Source: Mugil cephalus (Eukaryota > Chordata > Actinopteri > Mugiliformes > Mugilidae). From it: a stretch of DNA of 64,000 nt. Each line of letters opens with the position of its first letter. Position 1 is the first letter of the stretch. The stretch spans positions 31,511,764-31,575,763 of the forward strand of contig NC_061771.1 in assembly GCF_022458985.1 (NCBI RefSeq), written 5' to 3'. Under the pieces are notes generated by a model. That model was not told the DNA's origin, made no database searches, and saw only the letters and a program-made list of their open reading frames with translations. A program made the position numbers and the translations under genes. Of this stretch, positions 34,763 through 46,680 are shown piece after piece.

Positions 34763-37700
34763 ATGGAGCCACGGAGGACCATCATCTTCCTCTTCTTAGG
34801 TAAGTCTTCACGGAGGATCTGAGACTTTTCCCTGAGCTGATGGAAGAAAACAGAGTAGAAACATGAGGAGCTTCTCTGGCTTTAGAATAAATATCATCAC
34901 AGATCATTCTGCTGCTTCTCTTTACTGGGGATTTGAGATCAATGATCAACTTTTCTCTTCTTCACATTTCTTCCTCTACATGTGAATGAAACATGAAGCC
35001 AGTGTCTGTTAAGTCTCATCAGATGATCACTGAATAAAATGAGAGAACTTATCTCTTTAGTCTCATCAGTTGTTTAATATTAAAGACGGAGTAACAAGAA
35101 GCAACAAGACACTAGACTGATTATTAGAACCTGGAGCTGTGCTTGTTGCTGCAGACATCGTACATCATGGTGAAATAAATAGATTCAGGAAGAGGCTGAA
35201 AGTAGCTCAGACTGGTCAGACCTAACGATGACGTAGCTAAAGACAGAACCTGACAACGCTGCAGCAGACTTCCTGTTCATGTTGATCAGAGGCTGAGACT
35301 TGATGTTTACTGTCGTGTCTCTTTATGTTTTACAGTGATTAGATTGTCTGAAACTGAGGAGGTGAAGAAGAACCTGACAGGAACTGTGGGAGGAAACATC
35401 ACAATACCTGACCCTGTGGTGGAGAGAGGATTTCTGTCATATGGAGGAAAGCCTATTGCTTCAGTGAGAGAAAGGAAATATGAGATAGAAGATGAGATTT
35501 ACATGAACAGACTTCACTGGGACCAAACCACTGGACTCTTTACACTCACACGTCTGAAGAAGAACGACTCAGGAGTTTATTATGTTAACTCTAAAAAAGG
35601 AAGAGTTTTATCTACATCTTATAAACTCTCAGTGTTTGGTAAGTTCCATTTCTTCTTCCACTTTGTGTGTCTTAGTGCTGTCATTGTTCTAATAACATCC
35701 ATATCCAGTTCATATGCTGCTGCTTGATCTGGGAATCCTCCACTTAGAGTCAACACTTCAGTCCTGGTTGGTTTGGTGACACCTGTAGTTTCTGGTTCTG
35801 GTTGATTGTAAAGGTCACGTTCTACTGTGTTCTCAATAATGACTGCTGCAGAGATCTGTCTGTCTATTGTTTTTTAATCTGTGTGTTTAATGCTTTAATG
35901 ATTCACAGACTTTTATTCAAATGAAAATCTTTGAGACTTTAATGTCAGTGATCACATTAAGACCAACAACAAGCGTCACTAATGAAAAACAGATGAAAAC
36001 AAGAGCAACTGGACTTGTAGAGTTTCTAGAAGATGTTTCATATCCTGGACCATAAATTAAAAATCTTTCCTCTAAAACATGTCCTGAACCAATGAACCAC
36101 TGTAAAGAGAAGAGAGGAGCCACTCTGGGACAACTGAACCAGGAGTCTCTTCAGTTTGACGTCCTGTTTTATGAACTATATGTGCCCCATGCACCACTCT
36201 CCACTGGAGATCCACACTTTGTTTCTCTAACCTGTAACTTACATTGATTAACTTAAGCACAAAAAAGAACAAGTAAATACAGAGAATGTTTGTATTTAAT
36301 AAGCTGCACTATAAAAATGAAATTCTTAAGAAATAAGTGTAGTAGTCTTGGCTCATGTCTGTCTGGTGTTTAGTCCTGAGTCTCAGTGATGTGTTCTGTT
36401 CATTTCTCTGAATGAAACGGTGGATAAATTAGAGATAACAGTTGTTACTATGTAAATTTTACACATTTTGTAAATTTCTGCTGTGGGCCAGATCAGATCC
36501 TCTGGAGGGCCACGTTTGGCTCGTGGGTCGTTTGTTTGACATAAATTCATGCTGGATTATCAGCCAGTCTGCTGCTCACTATGTTCCCAAAGTGGCTCTA
36601 AAAAGACCTTTGGAGAAAGACCAGATCAAAACAGTCTCCTCCAACTACAGGTCAAATAAGTTTCTCTTCATATTTAAACCCAAACTCCCACCAGACTAAG
36701 ACCTGAAGACGTGGATGAAACATTTTCAAGAAACTCTCCAAGTCCAGTTTGTCTTGTTTTCTGCTTGTTCTGGATAAACCATGTGTACAAAAGGCTGTGT
36801 TATTTTCTGTATGTGTTCTGCACCACATCCCGTTGGGGCACTGTGATCACGTGATCACGCGTCCGCAGCATGTTGAATATAACGCGCGGCCGCGTGGTCA
36901 CGTGTCAGCGTGCGGTCATGTTCCCACAGTGTTGTGCACCCGCAGCAATCACAAACTCTGATATACACAGTTCGTTCGTCTACGTTCATTCGCGGAACCG
37001 GTGCTTTAAAGAGTGTGCGTCTGTGAAAGAGGTGAGTGTTTGTGTCTGTTAAAATGCATCGGTTCGCTTGTTAATGTTTATCTGTGGAAAACGGTGATGT
37101 TACATTGAATTAGCAGCTGTATGATAAGCATGCTAAGTTAACGGTGGCTCGTTAGCCTCATATACGCTTTGCTTCTCTAGAAGGTCTTGAGGAGTCTAGT
37201 ACAGACGCCAAATGACCTCAGTCTCCTCAGGAACAACATCCTGCTTTGTCATTTACTGTAGAGGGCGTCACTATTATGAGACCAGTCCAGTTTATTGTTG
37301 ATGTGGACCCCAAGGAACTTGTACGTGTCCACAATCTCCACCTCCTCACCCTGGATGGTGACTGGGACAGGACTCCTCCGGTTCCTCCTGTAGTCCACCA
37401 CCACCTCCTTAGTCTTGCTGATGTTGAGTTGTAGGTGGTTCCAGGCACTCCACTCAACAAAGCTCTCGATTAGTCCTCTGTCCTCCTCCTCATCGACATT
37501 GGTGATACATCCAACTATGGAAGAGTCATCAGAAAACTTTTGGAGGTGGCTGGTGCCGGAGTTGTAGAAATCGGAGGTGTAGAGGGTGAAGAAGAATGGT
37601 GCCAGTACTGTTCCTTGGGGCACCCCTGTGTTGCTCGTCAGGACCTCTGATGTGCATCCATCCACCCTGACATACTACGGTCGTCCTGTGAGGTCGTCCA

Positions 37701-40437
37701 AAATCCAGGCAGCCATGTCAGGGTGAAGATGCATGTCCAGTAGCTTGTCTCTCAGGAGGATGGGTTGGATGCTGTTGAAGGCACTGGAGAAGTCAAACAA
37801 AGTGACTCTCACAGTGCTTCCAGCACTCTCCAGATGATACAGGGCCTTATGAGTGAGAAAGATGATGGCATCCTCATCACCCATGTGCTGCCGGTAAGAA
37901 AACTGCAGAGGGTCCAGGAAAACAGACAGCAGATCCCTCAGGTGTAGGAGAACCAATCTCTCAAATGACTTCATGACGTGGGATGTTAATGCCACTGGCC
38001 TGTAGTCATTGGGAGCACTGGGACGTCCCTTCTTTGGTACTGGAACGATGCAGGATGTCTTCCAGAGGTCGGGTACCTTCATCAACCTCAGGGAGAGGTT
38101 AAAGAGGTGCTGAAAGATTCCCGCCAGCTGCCCAGCACACACCCTGAGGAGCCTGGGGTTGATGGAAAACTCTCTCTGTACCTGGCAGGAGGTGAGGGTG
38201 AGGCCATGGGTGGTGGATGATGGGGGGACTGTGGTGATATCCAAGGGGATGGGCTGGTGGGGTGAGGGGGGACTGTTCGCTGAGACTGCTGATGGTTGGA
38301 GGCAGGGGAGGGGGAGGTGGGGTGTTGATGGGGAGGGAAGCAGAACCCACAGCAGAGGTGTGACTGGGCACCGTGGTGCATGACTGCATCACCTCCAGCT
38401 TTCTTCCTTCCTTGCCTGAACATCTTGGCCTTGAAGCGGTGTCCAGGCCGATATTCCTGATCGTGTATGGTGATACATTTCAAACTGCCCTCCTACCGTT
38501 TCCCCCTTTGTGCCACTTACCCATCAACACTCACCCACACCATGACCTGGATGACTGAGAACCTCCAGACAACAAACATCAATGTGAAAATGTTTCCTCT
38601 TGACTTTCCCTGATGAACCTGAGTAAAGGCAGTGAGTGAAGTGTAGTTTGTAAAGTCAGTAGTCTTCATGTCTCTTTCCTCTGCAGACCCTGTCCCATCT
38701 CCTGCAGTGGAAAAACTAAATTTGAGCTCTGAGAGCTGCTCCCTGCTGTGTTCTGTGGCTGAAGAGACCACACTGTCCTGGTACAAAGACGAGGAGATCA
38801 TGAACCAGAGCAGCTCTGCTGTCTCTCTGCTTCTCTCTGTACACGAGCAGGACTTCAGCTCTTCATTCAGATGTGTGGCTTCCAACCCTGCAGAGAAGAA
38901 GACTCTTCCAGTCGATGTGACCATGTTCTGTGGAGGAAAGAAGAGCCAAGGATCAGACAACCCAGACCAAAGACATCGTAAGAGTCATTCTAACAAATGA
39001 AATCTCATCTTTTAATGGTTGTTGTGGTTGTGACATATTTTATTTCTTTATCAACAGATGTGATTCTCATTATAATCTGTGTTGTCGTTGCTGGTGTTGT
39101 TGGACTGGCTGCCTGGTTCATCAAATGCAAGTATCTTAACCCAAAGAAGACAATGAGTCAAACACAAGGCAGGTTTCAGCTCTGTTTCTATTTAATGCCA
39201 CTGATTAGATTTTAAATGAATATGTTTGATCACGTTTTAATAACATTTCACAGTAAGATAATGCAGTTATAACTCTGGTGTCCAGACTACATTTATTCTC
39301 TGAATTTCTAAATCTTGTCACATTTATGATCTTTGTTAAACCCATCATACATGTTCACCTTTTATTACGACGTTCTTGCCTCATAGAGTCTCATTCTTCT
39401 AAATGTTTTATTGTCTTTATTGTAACTGTCAAACTCTGAGTAATCCTGATACTGAACCTACAGAAACTGCTTCATAAATAAAGTTGTACTTGTCTGACTT
39501 TATCTCTGTATCTTCACAGATTGGGCGGACATGAAGACATACGTACAGTATACCGACGTCAACGTATGCAGACGCAGTCAGGTCAGTGCCTCCTCTGGAT
39601 AATCAGTCCAGTCTGAACATACTGACATGATTCACATGTGTTTACACTCAGTCATTTAGGAGAAAACATTCCTTTTAACTTAGAGCATACATGAGAATCA
39701 TCAGTTTGATGGTTTGTTCAGTGTCACAATAACCTGCTGATAGTTGACTGCACATCTACTTTATAAACAAGAACCACTCAAATCTGAGTCTGTGGGAATT
39801 TGATCATTTTTTGAAGAATTTCCAGTCGTCACCTTTGATCATGACCTGTGGGTAGTGACTGATAGAATGACATCAAGGTTACAAGCAGCTGAAATGAGGC
39901 TCCTCTGAAGGGTGACTGGGCTCAGCCTTAGAGACAGGGTGAGGAGCTTGGACTTTCAGAGGGAGCTCAGAGTAGAACCACTGCTCCTTCACATTGAAAG
40001 GGTCCAGCTGAGGTGGTTCAGGCTTCTTGTTTGGATGCCTCCATGGCTGCTTCCCTTTGTTGGTTTACCAGGCAGGTCAGTCAAGAGGAGACCCCGGATC
40101 AGACCCAGAACTCAGTGGAGGGATTATATATCTCTGGCCTGGGAACGCCTCGGATCCACCAGGAACAACTGGAAGGTTTTGTTGGGATGAAAGACGTCTG
40201 GAGTTTTTTACTTGGTCTGTAGCCACCGAGACCAGACCTCAGATAAACAGATGGAGAATGAATGAGTGAATGTAGGAGTTTGAGGAGCATTGGATCGTCT
40301 CTTACTTCCTGTGTTTTGTTTTTCTTTCTCTGCAGGGGGAGAATTTCTCAGGTTCATCTTGGACCAGTTGCTGTTATCTGACAACAGTCTATTATATGAA
40401 CCCAAGCCTCCTTCAGGAACCTCTAATGAGCAACTGA
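34763..40437 (+). CDS. SLAM/CD2-family-like Ig receptor, gene E (intact)
   Basis: Exons: signal 34763-34799, V 35336-35638, C2 38687-38977, transmembrane 39058-39168 (GC donor) or 39172 (GT donor), tail 39520-39581 and 40336-40437. All are open with good splice sites. The V domain lacks canonical cysteines (GGNITIPDP; DSGVYYV). C2 has CSLLC, LSWYKDEE, SFRCVASNP and a closing MFC. The membrane segment ILIIICVVVAGVVGLAAWFI is followed by basic and polar residues. With the GC donor the tail reads MKTYVQYTDV (ITIM-like) and ends at the TGA that closes the last exon (40435-40437), giving about 301 residues. With the GT donor the frame would need the further block found in A to D, which is absent here. 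This is the most complete member of the array under the favoured tail frame. Confidence 0.75.
35990..36750. repeat. Inverted pair of Penelope-end-like relics (unit E)
   Basis: Counterpart of 6590-7370. Left arm near 35,997-36,055, right arm near 36,700-36,760, hAT-like end near 36,480-36,540. Confidence 0.45.
36830..37045 (+). promoter_or_regulatory. GC-rich promoter-like island (unit E)
   Basis: Keeps the GTGATCACGTGATCAC palindrome (near 36,843), CpG-rich GCGCGGCCGCG and AAAGAGGTGAGTG. The TATA-like box is changed to GAATATAA. Confidence 0.3.
37170..38385 (-). mobile_element. Truncated L2-like LINE, antisense (unit E)
   Basis: Same intron-2 L2 fragment, in two main minus-strand frames (37675-38244 and 37249-37665). 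The catalytic motif is FSDDSSIVG, so the aspartate pair is present here, unlike the FSND of B, C and D. It still lacks endonuclease and 3' end. Confidence 0.8.
39790..40275 (+). mobile_element. RTE/Rex3-like LINE 3' fragment (unit E)
   Basis: Same fragment as in the other units, with SLRDRVRSLDFQ near 39,918 and a shortened (AATG)n tail near 40,257. Confidence 0.75.
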
Positions 40438-40477
40438 GTGAGTCCATTAATCTGAGCTGATTAGATTGAAACCAAGT

Positions 40478-41275
40478 GTTGACAACGTCATCATTACACA
40501 TTTAGTTGCGCCAGCACAGTGTGACATAAACAATGGACAGCATGGATGTCAGCGAGTCGAATGTTAGAGTTGCTGTTTCATGTATTGCAATTTTGTCCCT
40601 TTTGCAAAGTATACAAACTCAGAGCAGACGGGAACAGAAAGGTCTGCCATGTCACTAGACAAGCTGTGTATATAAACACATGCGCAGTTCACATCATTAT
40701 TCCTAGATCAGTGGGATTTCCGAGATCCATGACGACCCAGGAAAATGCAGGATTTTCATACACTGTGAAAGGCTTTAGCCTGTAGTGAGTCCACAGTGAA
40801 CTCATAGATGCTAATATCTGCAGTTGCCATTGTACACACAAACATGTGTTGTGAAGATCAGACTGAGACAAATCCCTGATTTATTACAACCAAACCAGGA
40901 ACTGAGTTTCATCACATGGACTCTAAATTTAATCCTAGAAGTTCACCTCTCTGATATGTAATATTGGCTCATTTTCTTGAGGAAACAAACACACGAGTAT
41001 AATAATTCTATTCTGTTTCATGTGTTTGATTGGATTCTCTTTGTCCACTTTCAAGACCATTGATGTTTCGAGACATTTTTATGCAGAAATTTAGTAAATT
41101 CTGAAGTAGTCAGCCTTCAGATTATAAAATAATCAGCATAGTCAATATATACTTTTTTTTAATGAACTCCACAGACTCCTCAGATCTCTGTAAAAGTTTA
41201 ATTAAATGGTGTTGCTTTTGAAGTATATTGTCCTCCTCCAAAGTTCATCTCATATGTTCATTGTCTGAAGGTGTT
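40478..41275. other. Unit E-specific inserted or rearranged segment
   Basis: In other units GAAACCAAGTG is followed directly by ATCAGTTGTTG. In unit E about 800 bases intervene before the unit sequence resumes near 41,290. The last part (about 40,980-41,105) resembles the spacer after the Tc1 remnant of unit A (5,020-5,110). The remainder has one 79-codon frame (40546-40785) that I do not recognise. Confidence 0.4.
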
Positions 41276-41586
41276 AGGGTTTGTTGGGTAGTACAAGCTG
41301 TTAAATATTAGATGTGAGGAGAGTGTTGGAGCTGAACGAGAGGAGATTCTGCAGTCGGCACCTGAAGCTCCTTCAAGAGTTTTTGACATTATTGTTTCAT
41401 GCAATAAACATTTTTTAAATGTAAGAGAAGACTTGTCAGCGGTGATCACTTCTTTATATCAACGCATCAACATACAACACTTTGTACAAGATTCGCTTAT
41501 ATTTTAGTCTCTGTGCTGTGAAGTCATTCCTTATCAAAGTTATTAAGTCACCATTTTTAAACCAATCACCAAGTTTACTTCCTGTT

Positions 41587-41666
41587 AAAAGAAAAGAAAA
41601 GAAAAGAAAAGAAAAGAAAAGAAAAGAAAAGAAAAGAAAAGAAAAGAAAAGAAAAGAAAAGAAAAG
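41587..41666. repeat. (AAAAG)n microsatellite
   Basis: About sixteen AAAAG repeats at the exact point where similarity to the receptor unit ends, so it marks the array boundary. The lysine-rich translation through it is not a protein. Confidence 0.95.
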
Positions 41667-42240
41667 ATTCATACTGGACAAAAACCCATGGTTTGGCTGT
41701 CTTAATAAAGGACACAACTCAAAGGACTGCAGATACAAAGCAACCTGCAGCATATGTAAAAACAATACAAAACACCACATTCATCTTCACTTTCTTGCTC
41801 TGTAGACAAAGGTGATGGTGGGAGTACATCCATGATAGTACCTGTGTGGCTCTCATCAGTCACAACCCCTGAAACAGAGACATTAATATATGCTTTGTTA
41901 GATACTCAAAGTAGCACCACAGTAGCAAAGTAGCAGAGGTATGTGAGAAGATGGGTGCAGGTTTAGAGCCAGTCAAGTTAAGCTTACCACTATGATGGGA
42001 AAAGATTCCATCTTTCAGAGTGACAAGGTTAGTAGTCTTAGAGGGTTTTCCTCACATAGCTTTATTAACTTGCCACCTACATATACCACAGATTTCATCC
42101 CACTTGAGCACTCACACATACCTACATACATAAACACCTGAATGCTATAGCACAGGAAATACCAGAGTTGTTAGATTGTGAAGTTGGACTCATAATAGGC
42201 TATGACTGTTGTAGAGCATTATTTGCATTATTAAGTGTAA
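41667..42240 (+). mobile_element. BEL/Pao-type LTR retrotransposon fragment
   Basis: Begins with a CCHC zinc-knuckle-like sequence (WFGCLNKGHNSKDCRYKATC at about 41,690-41,750) followed by aspartic-protease-like pieces in several frames: YALLDTQSST near 41,895, EVCEKMGAGLEPVKL near 41,940, and VGLIIGYDCC near 42,185. The order zinc knuckle then protease is that of BEL/Pao Gag-Pol in fish. Frameshifts and stops are frequent and no LTRs are visible. Confidence 0.6.
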
Positions 42241-42244
42241 GTGC

Positions 42245-42690
42245 CTAATATAAGCGCAGTGGCATGCTGCGCTGCTGCTCACTCGTCTCTGCAGCAGGAT
42301 GCAGCATGTGACATCTGTGGCAAAACTGTGAAGAGTTGGTACAGGTACAGAGAGAGAAAATGCAGAGCTTTAAGCACCGCTAAGCACTGTTGCTGTTGTA
42401 GTTGTAATGAGATAAGGTTAGCACTTAAACGCATCACAGAAGAATGGAGCATAACTGACAAGGTTGCTGCAGTAGTGACAGACAATGGCGCAAACATAGT
42501 TGCTGTAGTGCACAAGACTGGATGGAGGCACCATCCATGATTTGCACATACACTGAATTTGATTGTAAAGAACAGTTTAAAAACTGTCCCAGAAGTAGTG
42601 AAAGTGCTGAAAAAATGCAGTGTGATCGTGTCTTTTTTTCACCACAGTACACAGGCCACCAAGAAGCTCAGGGATTTTTAATGATTAAAT
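42245..42690 (+). mobile_element. hAT/ZBED-type transposase fragment
   Basis: Pieces of a hAT transposase: CDICGKTVKSWY near 42,305, RITEEWSITDKVAAVVTDNG near 42,430, then FAHTLNLIVKNSLKTVPEVV in another frame near 42,540-42,600 and VIVSFFHHS near 42,625. These match the catalytic region of ZBED-like hAT transposases (TDNGANI; CFAHTLNL). The frame is broken twice and the DNA-binding part is incomplete. Confidence 0.65.
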
Positions 42691-43270
42691 CGCCGCTGAA
42701 CTCTGACCTTTTGATCGATACGTCTTCGAAAGAATAAGGAGCAAGTATGTGCCGACACCAGCCTTCAGAAGCCAATGACAGTCATTGTCGGAAAGAAGTC
42801 CCTTCCCCATTCTTTCAGCCACAGACTGAGCCAATTGCAGAGAACTTGATGCCGATGATGTGTGTTTCGTGTAGCCAATAAACTGCTCTAAACAACGGTA
42901 TATGGCACGCCCCGGCTGAGTAGTGTTCAGGGGGGCTCGGAGGAAGCTCAAAGAGAAAAAACTTAAGAGGATCATTTCAAATGAGAAGCAATGCAAAAAA
43001 AAAAAAAATTAGAGGGTTTCTGACTTTTGTGATATAAACTTCAGAGTCTTAGGTTTCAAAAGAGACCAAAATCATGCATGAGCTCTAAACTGTTCATGAA
43101 CAGCATACAATTTACTTTGGGTATGTCCTAAATAGGCGTTTTTCTGAAAAAAAGCCGGAATGTTAAGGGACATGGTTTTAATGTAAAGATAAAGTGAAAA
43201 TATCTTCATAGTGTGGCGTTCATAAACACAATTTGTACAGTCTGATCTACAGATTAACTTATTTCCTGTA
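42691..43270. other. No gene recognised
   Basis: Unique-looking sequence with a poly-A run at about 42,993-43,008. I see no convincing frame, RNA gene or repeat family. Confidence 0.5.
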
Positions 43271-43439
43271 AATGGGGAGAGGAGGAGCTCACCTGAGCAG
43301 TTGATCAAGTTTCATGAGAACAGCAAGATGTCATTTTGACACAACAGAGTAAGGTTGAAGAAGGAGGAAGGGTGAGTGTTAACACAATATTATTCTCATA
43401 TTATTGTCAATGTATCAGAGTCAGTTTTTCCTTTCTGAA

Positions 43440-43622
43440 CTTTTTCTTTATTTAACATTTTTATTTAGTGCATTTCTACCTATTGGTACTCAAAGCGCTT
43501 TACAGTCACAAACACATCTACCTGTTCACACACACACTGACCAGTGTCTTGCTCAAGGACACTTCAGCATGTTGCGCATTTGGAGATCGAACTGTTAACC
43601 CTCTGGTTCGTGGACAACAACC
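43440..43622. repeat. Fish short interspersed repeat fragment
   Basis: Contains CAAAGCGCTTTACAGTCAC, TGTTCACACACACACTGA, TTGCTCAAGGACACTTCAG and GGAGATCGAACTG followed by CCCTCTGGTTCGTGGACAA. This combination is widespread in fish genomes as a short interspersed repeat. Exact family not named. Confidence 0.55.
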
Positions 43623-44830
43623 TCAAAAAAAGTTTAGGTTTACATTCTGATGAGACAAAGACATTGAAGAATTTGTGGTGTTTTCTTGCTGTTTCTGTGC
43701 GTGTCACTTGAAAGTTGTCCAGATTCATGTGTCCTGAAGTCACAGTCAGTGTTACTGGTTTATCTCTCAGACTGACGGCAGATCCAGTCAAACATGAAGG
43801 AGTGTCTTGTTTTTTATAATCTGGAGAACATTTTATTGACATGATTTTAATGGGTGGGAGTGTCAACGAATTTGTCCAGACTTTATTTTAAGTCACATAG
43901 CAGAAGAAGAGAAACTGGAGGCTGAAGTAAGGTGAATTTAATTTCCAATCTTTCAGTCATTTTGTAAACATGAAAACATAGACTTTAACAGTACGGTTTT
44001 AAAAATGTCATAAAAGTCTCAATAACTGAAATCGTGTTTCTCTGATTCTCTCCTTGTATTATGGTCACCAGGTTTCTGGTTAAATGTCAGGAAATCATCT
44101 GACTGTAACTGAAGTTCATGTAAACTCACTGAATGTTTTTGCCTGATGGAAGTCCAGAAGATGGAAGAAGAGGAGGACACATGTCCGTCTAAGAGCAACA
44201 AGTCCAGATAAATAAATCCAGACTTCAGTGAAGAACCAGGACAATCAGACGCAAAGTAAGAGAACTGCTACTGACTTGTTTATTTCACTCATTTTGAAAA
44301 TACTTTGAATTGCTTTTGCAACAGCAGTTTGTGTATTTACATCTGCTTAAAGGTTTTTTATCTCAGAGTTGATCAGTGACTGATGACACTAAAAATACAG
44401 TCTTTTCTCCAGAGGCCAGTACCACAGACAGAGAGCAGAGTTTTCGGTATCCAGTGGCTTTGAGTCTATGAAGAATGATTGGTCTAAAGATCATATTCCT
44501 CCAGACTTCAGTGAAGAACCTGGACCTTCAGACACAAAGTAAGAGACAGTTTCTATTGACCTGACGAAAGAATTTAGAAAGAAGCAAAATCCTCTTCTAA
44601 CAGTTTTATAGTCGAGATGCTGATGTTTTGTGCAGGTTAATAAGATTTTAGTCCAGATTTTATGACTAAGAAGGACTGATGGCACAACACTGGGGAACCT
44701 CCATTTGAGAATGTGTGTTGATGAACGCAGGAGAACCGAAATCAAAGAAAGTGGATATAAAAAAGTAGAGACTCTTTTCTGTCCTCTGTGAGAGCCTGGG
44801 CTTCTGAGCAGTTTTACCAAATGGGTCCTG

Positions 44831-44961
44831 AAGTATCCAGTCTCTACCAGCTGTAGACACTGGCTCTGTAGACAGTGCATCGCCTCATACTGGGACCAGT
44901 CGTTTTCAGACTCCTCCAGGAGACTCCTCCTGTCCCGAGTGTGGACAAAGATCCAGAACAA
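44831..44961 (+). pseudogene. Decayed RING-like exon of NLR gene 1
   Basis: Reads PVSTSCRHWLCRQCIASYWD, keeping C-x-H-x2-C-x2-C spacing that gene 2 has lost, then shifts frame so the final CPEC is out of phase. No AG acceptor stands immediately upstream. Confidence 0.6.
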
Positions 44962-45123
44962 GTAAGACTGTACCTGGTGGACTCTTTACTGGAAACTGGT
45001 TGTTTTAATCCAGACATACTGTGTTAAACATCATGGCGATTTAAAACCATTATAAATATCTTTCCAAATGAACTCTCATTGAAGTTTCATTGACTTGGTT
45101 CTACTCTAGTAAATTAGCTTTTA

Positions 45124-46131
45124 TTGGACTGGGCAGAGGGTTTGGAAAACCAAGATGTCAGTGTGGTGATTGTGCTTTCGTTCAGGGAGCTGAACTTGAT
45201 CAACGATGAGCAGTACAGTCTTCTCAGGCTGCTCCATGTTTTCCATCCAACGTTACAGAAGGTCACAGCAGAGCAGCTGACTGTCTGGAAACTTTTGTTC
45301 ATCTTTGACGGCCTGGATGAAAGCAGACTTTCACTGGACTTCAACAACAGTGAGGTTATGTCTGATATCACACAGAAGGCATCAGTCAACGTGCTGCTGA
45401 CAAACCTCATCAAGGGGAACCTGCTTCCCTCTGCTCTGGTCTGGATCACTTCCAGACCTGCAGCAGCCAGTCAGATCCCTCCTATATGTGTCGACAGGGT
45501 AACAGAAGTACGAGGCTTCACTGACGCCCAGAAGGAGGAGTACTTCAGGAGGAGGTTCAGTGATGAAGAGCTGTCCAGCAGAATCATCACCTCCAGGAGC
45601 CTCCACATCCTGTGTGCAGTCCCAGTCTTCTGCTGGATCACTGCTGCAGTTCTGGAGCACATATTGACTACAGAGCAGAGAGGAGAGCTGCCCAAGACCC
45701 TGACTGACATGTACTCACACTTTGTGATGGTTCAGACAAAGAGGGAGAAGAACAAGTACCATGAGGGACATGAGACGAGTCCACAGGAGCTGAACGAGGC
45801 TGACAGGGAAGTTCTTCTGAAGCTGGGGAGGTCTACCAAGAAGACCTGGAGCGCTGTGGTCTGGAAGTGACAGAGGCCTCAGTGTACTCAGGAGTTTTAC
45901 AGAGATCTTCAGAAGAGAGAGTGTGATCTTCCAGAAATCAGTCTACTGCTTTGTTCATCTGAGTGTTCAGGAGTTTCTGGCTGCAGTCTACATGATGCAC
46001 TGTTACATCAACAGGAAGAAAGAGGTACTGGACGACTTCCTGGGGAAAGGCTTGGATGATCAAAATTAAAATTATGATGATATCGGATTATCATTATGAA
46101 TAAGATTATGATTATGATGATGATGATGATT

Positions 46132-46177
<46 letters not shown>

Positions 46178-46605
46178 CAGCCTTTCTCTGGATAACTTCT
46201 TGTGTGCAGTCATGATTAAATCCCGGCAGAGTGAAAATCGCTTCCTTCATGGCCTCTCTCTGGAGTCCAACCAGAGACTCTTAGGAGGTCTGCTGGGTCA
46301 GACAGAGAACAGTCCAACAACCTGAAGGAGATGAACACTGGCAAAACCTCTCCTGACAGAAGCATCAACATCTTCCACTGTCTGATGGAGATGAACGACC
46401 ACTCAGTTCATCAGGAGATCCAGGAGTTCCTGAAGTCAGAGAACAGATCAGAGAAGAAACTCTCTGTGATCCACTGTTCAGCTCTGGCCTACATGCTGCA
46501 GATGCCAGAGGAAGTTCTGGATGAGTTGGACCTGGAGATGTACAACACATCAGAGGAGGGACGATGGAGACTGATCCCAGCTGTGAGGAACTGCAGAAAG
46601 GCTCA
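45124..46605 (+). pseudogene. Truncated NACHT exon of NLR gene 1
   Basis: Open from 45124 to 45870: [20 protein letters not shown], Walker [12 protein letters not shown] (about 45,297-45,330), sensor [12 protein letters not shown], and [12 protein letters not shown]. Everything before the WAEG region, including the GVGKT loop, is absent, so nucleotide binding is impossible. Downstream pieces ([20 protein letters not shown] near 46,370) persist out of frame. Confidence 0.8.
46067..46177. repeat. Imperfect (ATG/ATT)n microsatellite in NACHT exon
   Basis: A run of GATGAT and TATGAT triplets inserted between coding segments corresponding to gene 2 positions near 60,330-60,410. Confidence 0.9.
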
Positions 46606-46617
46606 GTGAGTCCAGAT

Positions 46618-46680
46618 AAGAGAGAGAGATAAAGATAGACACTTTATTAATCCTGAAATAAACAGTAATTGTCGGCTTTG
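46618..46680 (-). mobile_element. LINE 3' tail relic, antisense
   Basis: AGAGAGAGATAAAGATAGAC followed by ACTTTATTAATCCTGAAAT is the reverse complement of an L2-type 3' end (ATTAATAAAGT with an ATCT-type tail). Only the tail remains. Confidence 0.4.

Noticed and set aside
2719..41586. CRISPR array or bacterial repeat system
   Set aside because: Repeats are 8-10 kb eukaryotic gene units with introns; there are no short spaced repeats.
41482..41805. Lysine-rich 107-codon frame as one protein
   Set aside because: The first half is the (AAAAG)n microsatellite; only the zinc-knuckle part after 41,667 has meaning, as a BEL/Pao fragment.
46008..46250. Antisense poly-isoleucine frame
   Set aside because: It is the translation of the (ATG/ATT)n microsatellite.
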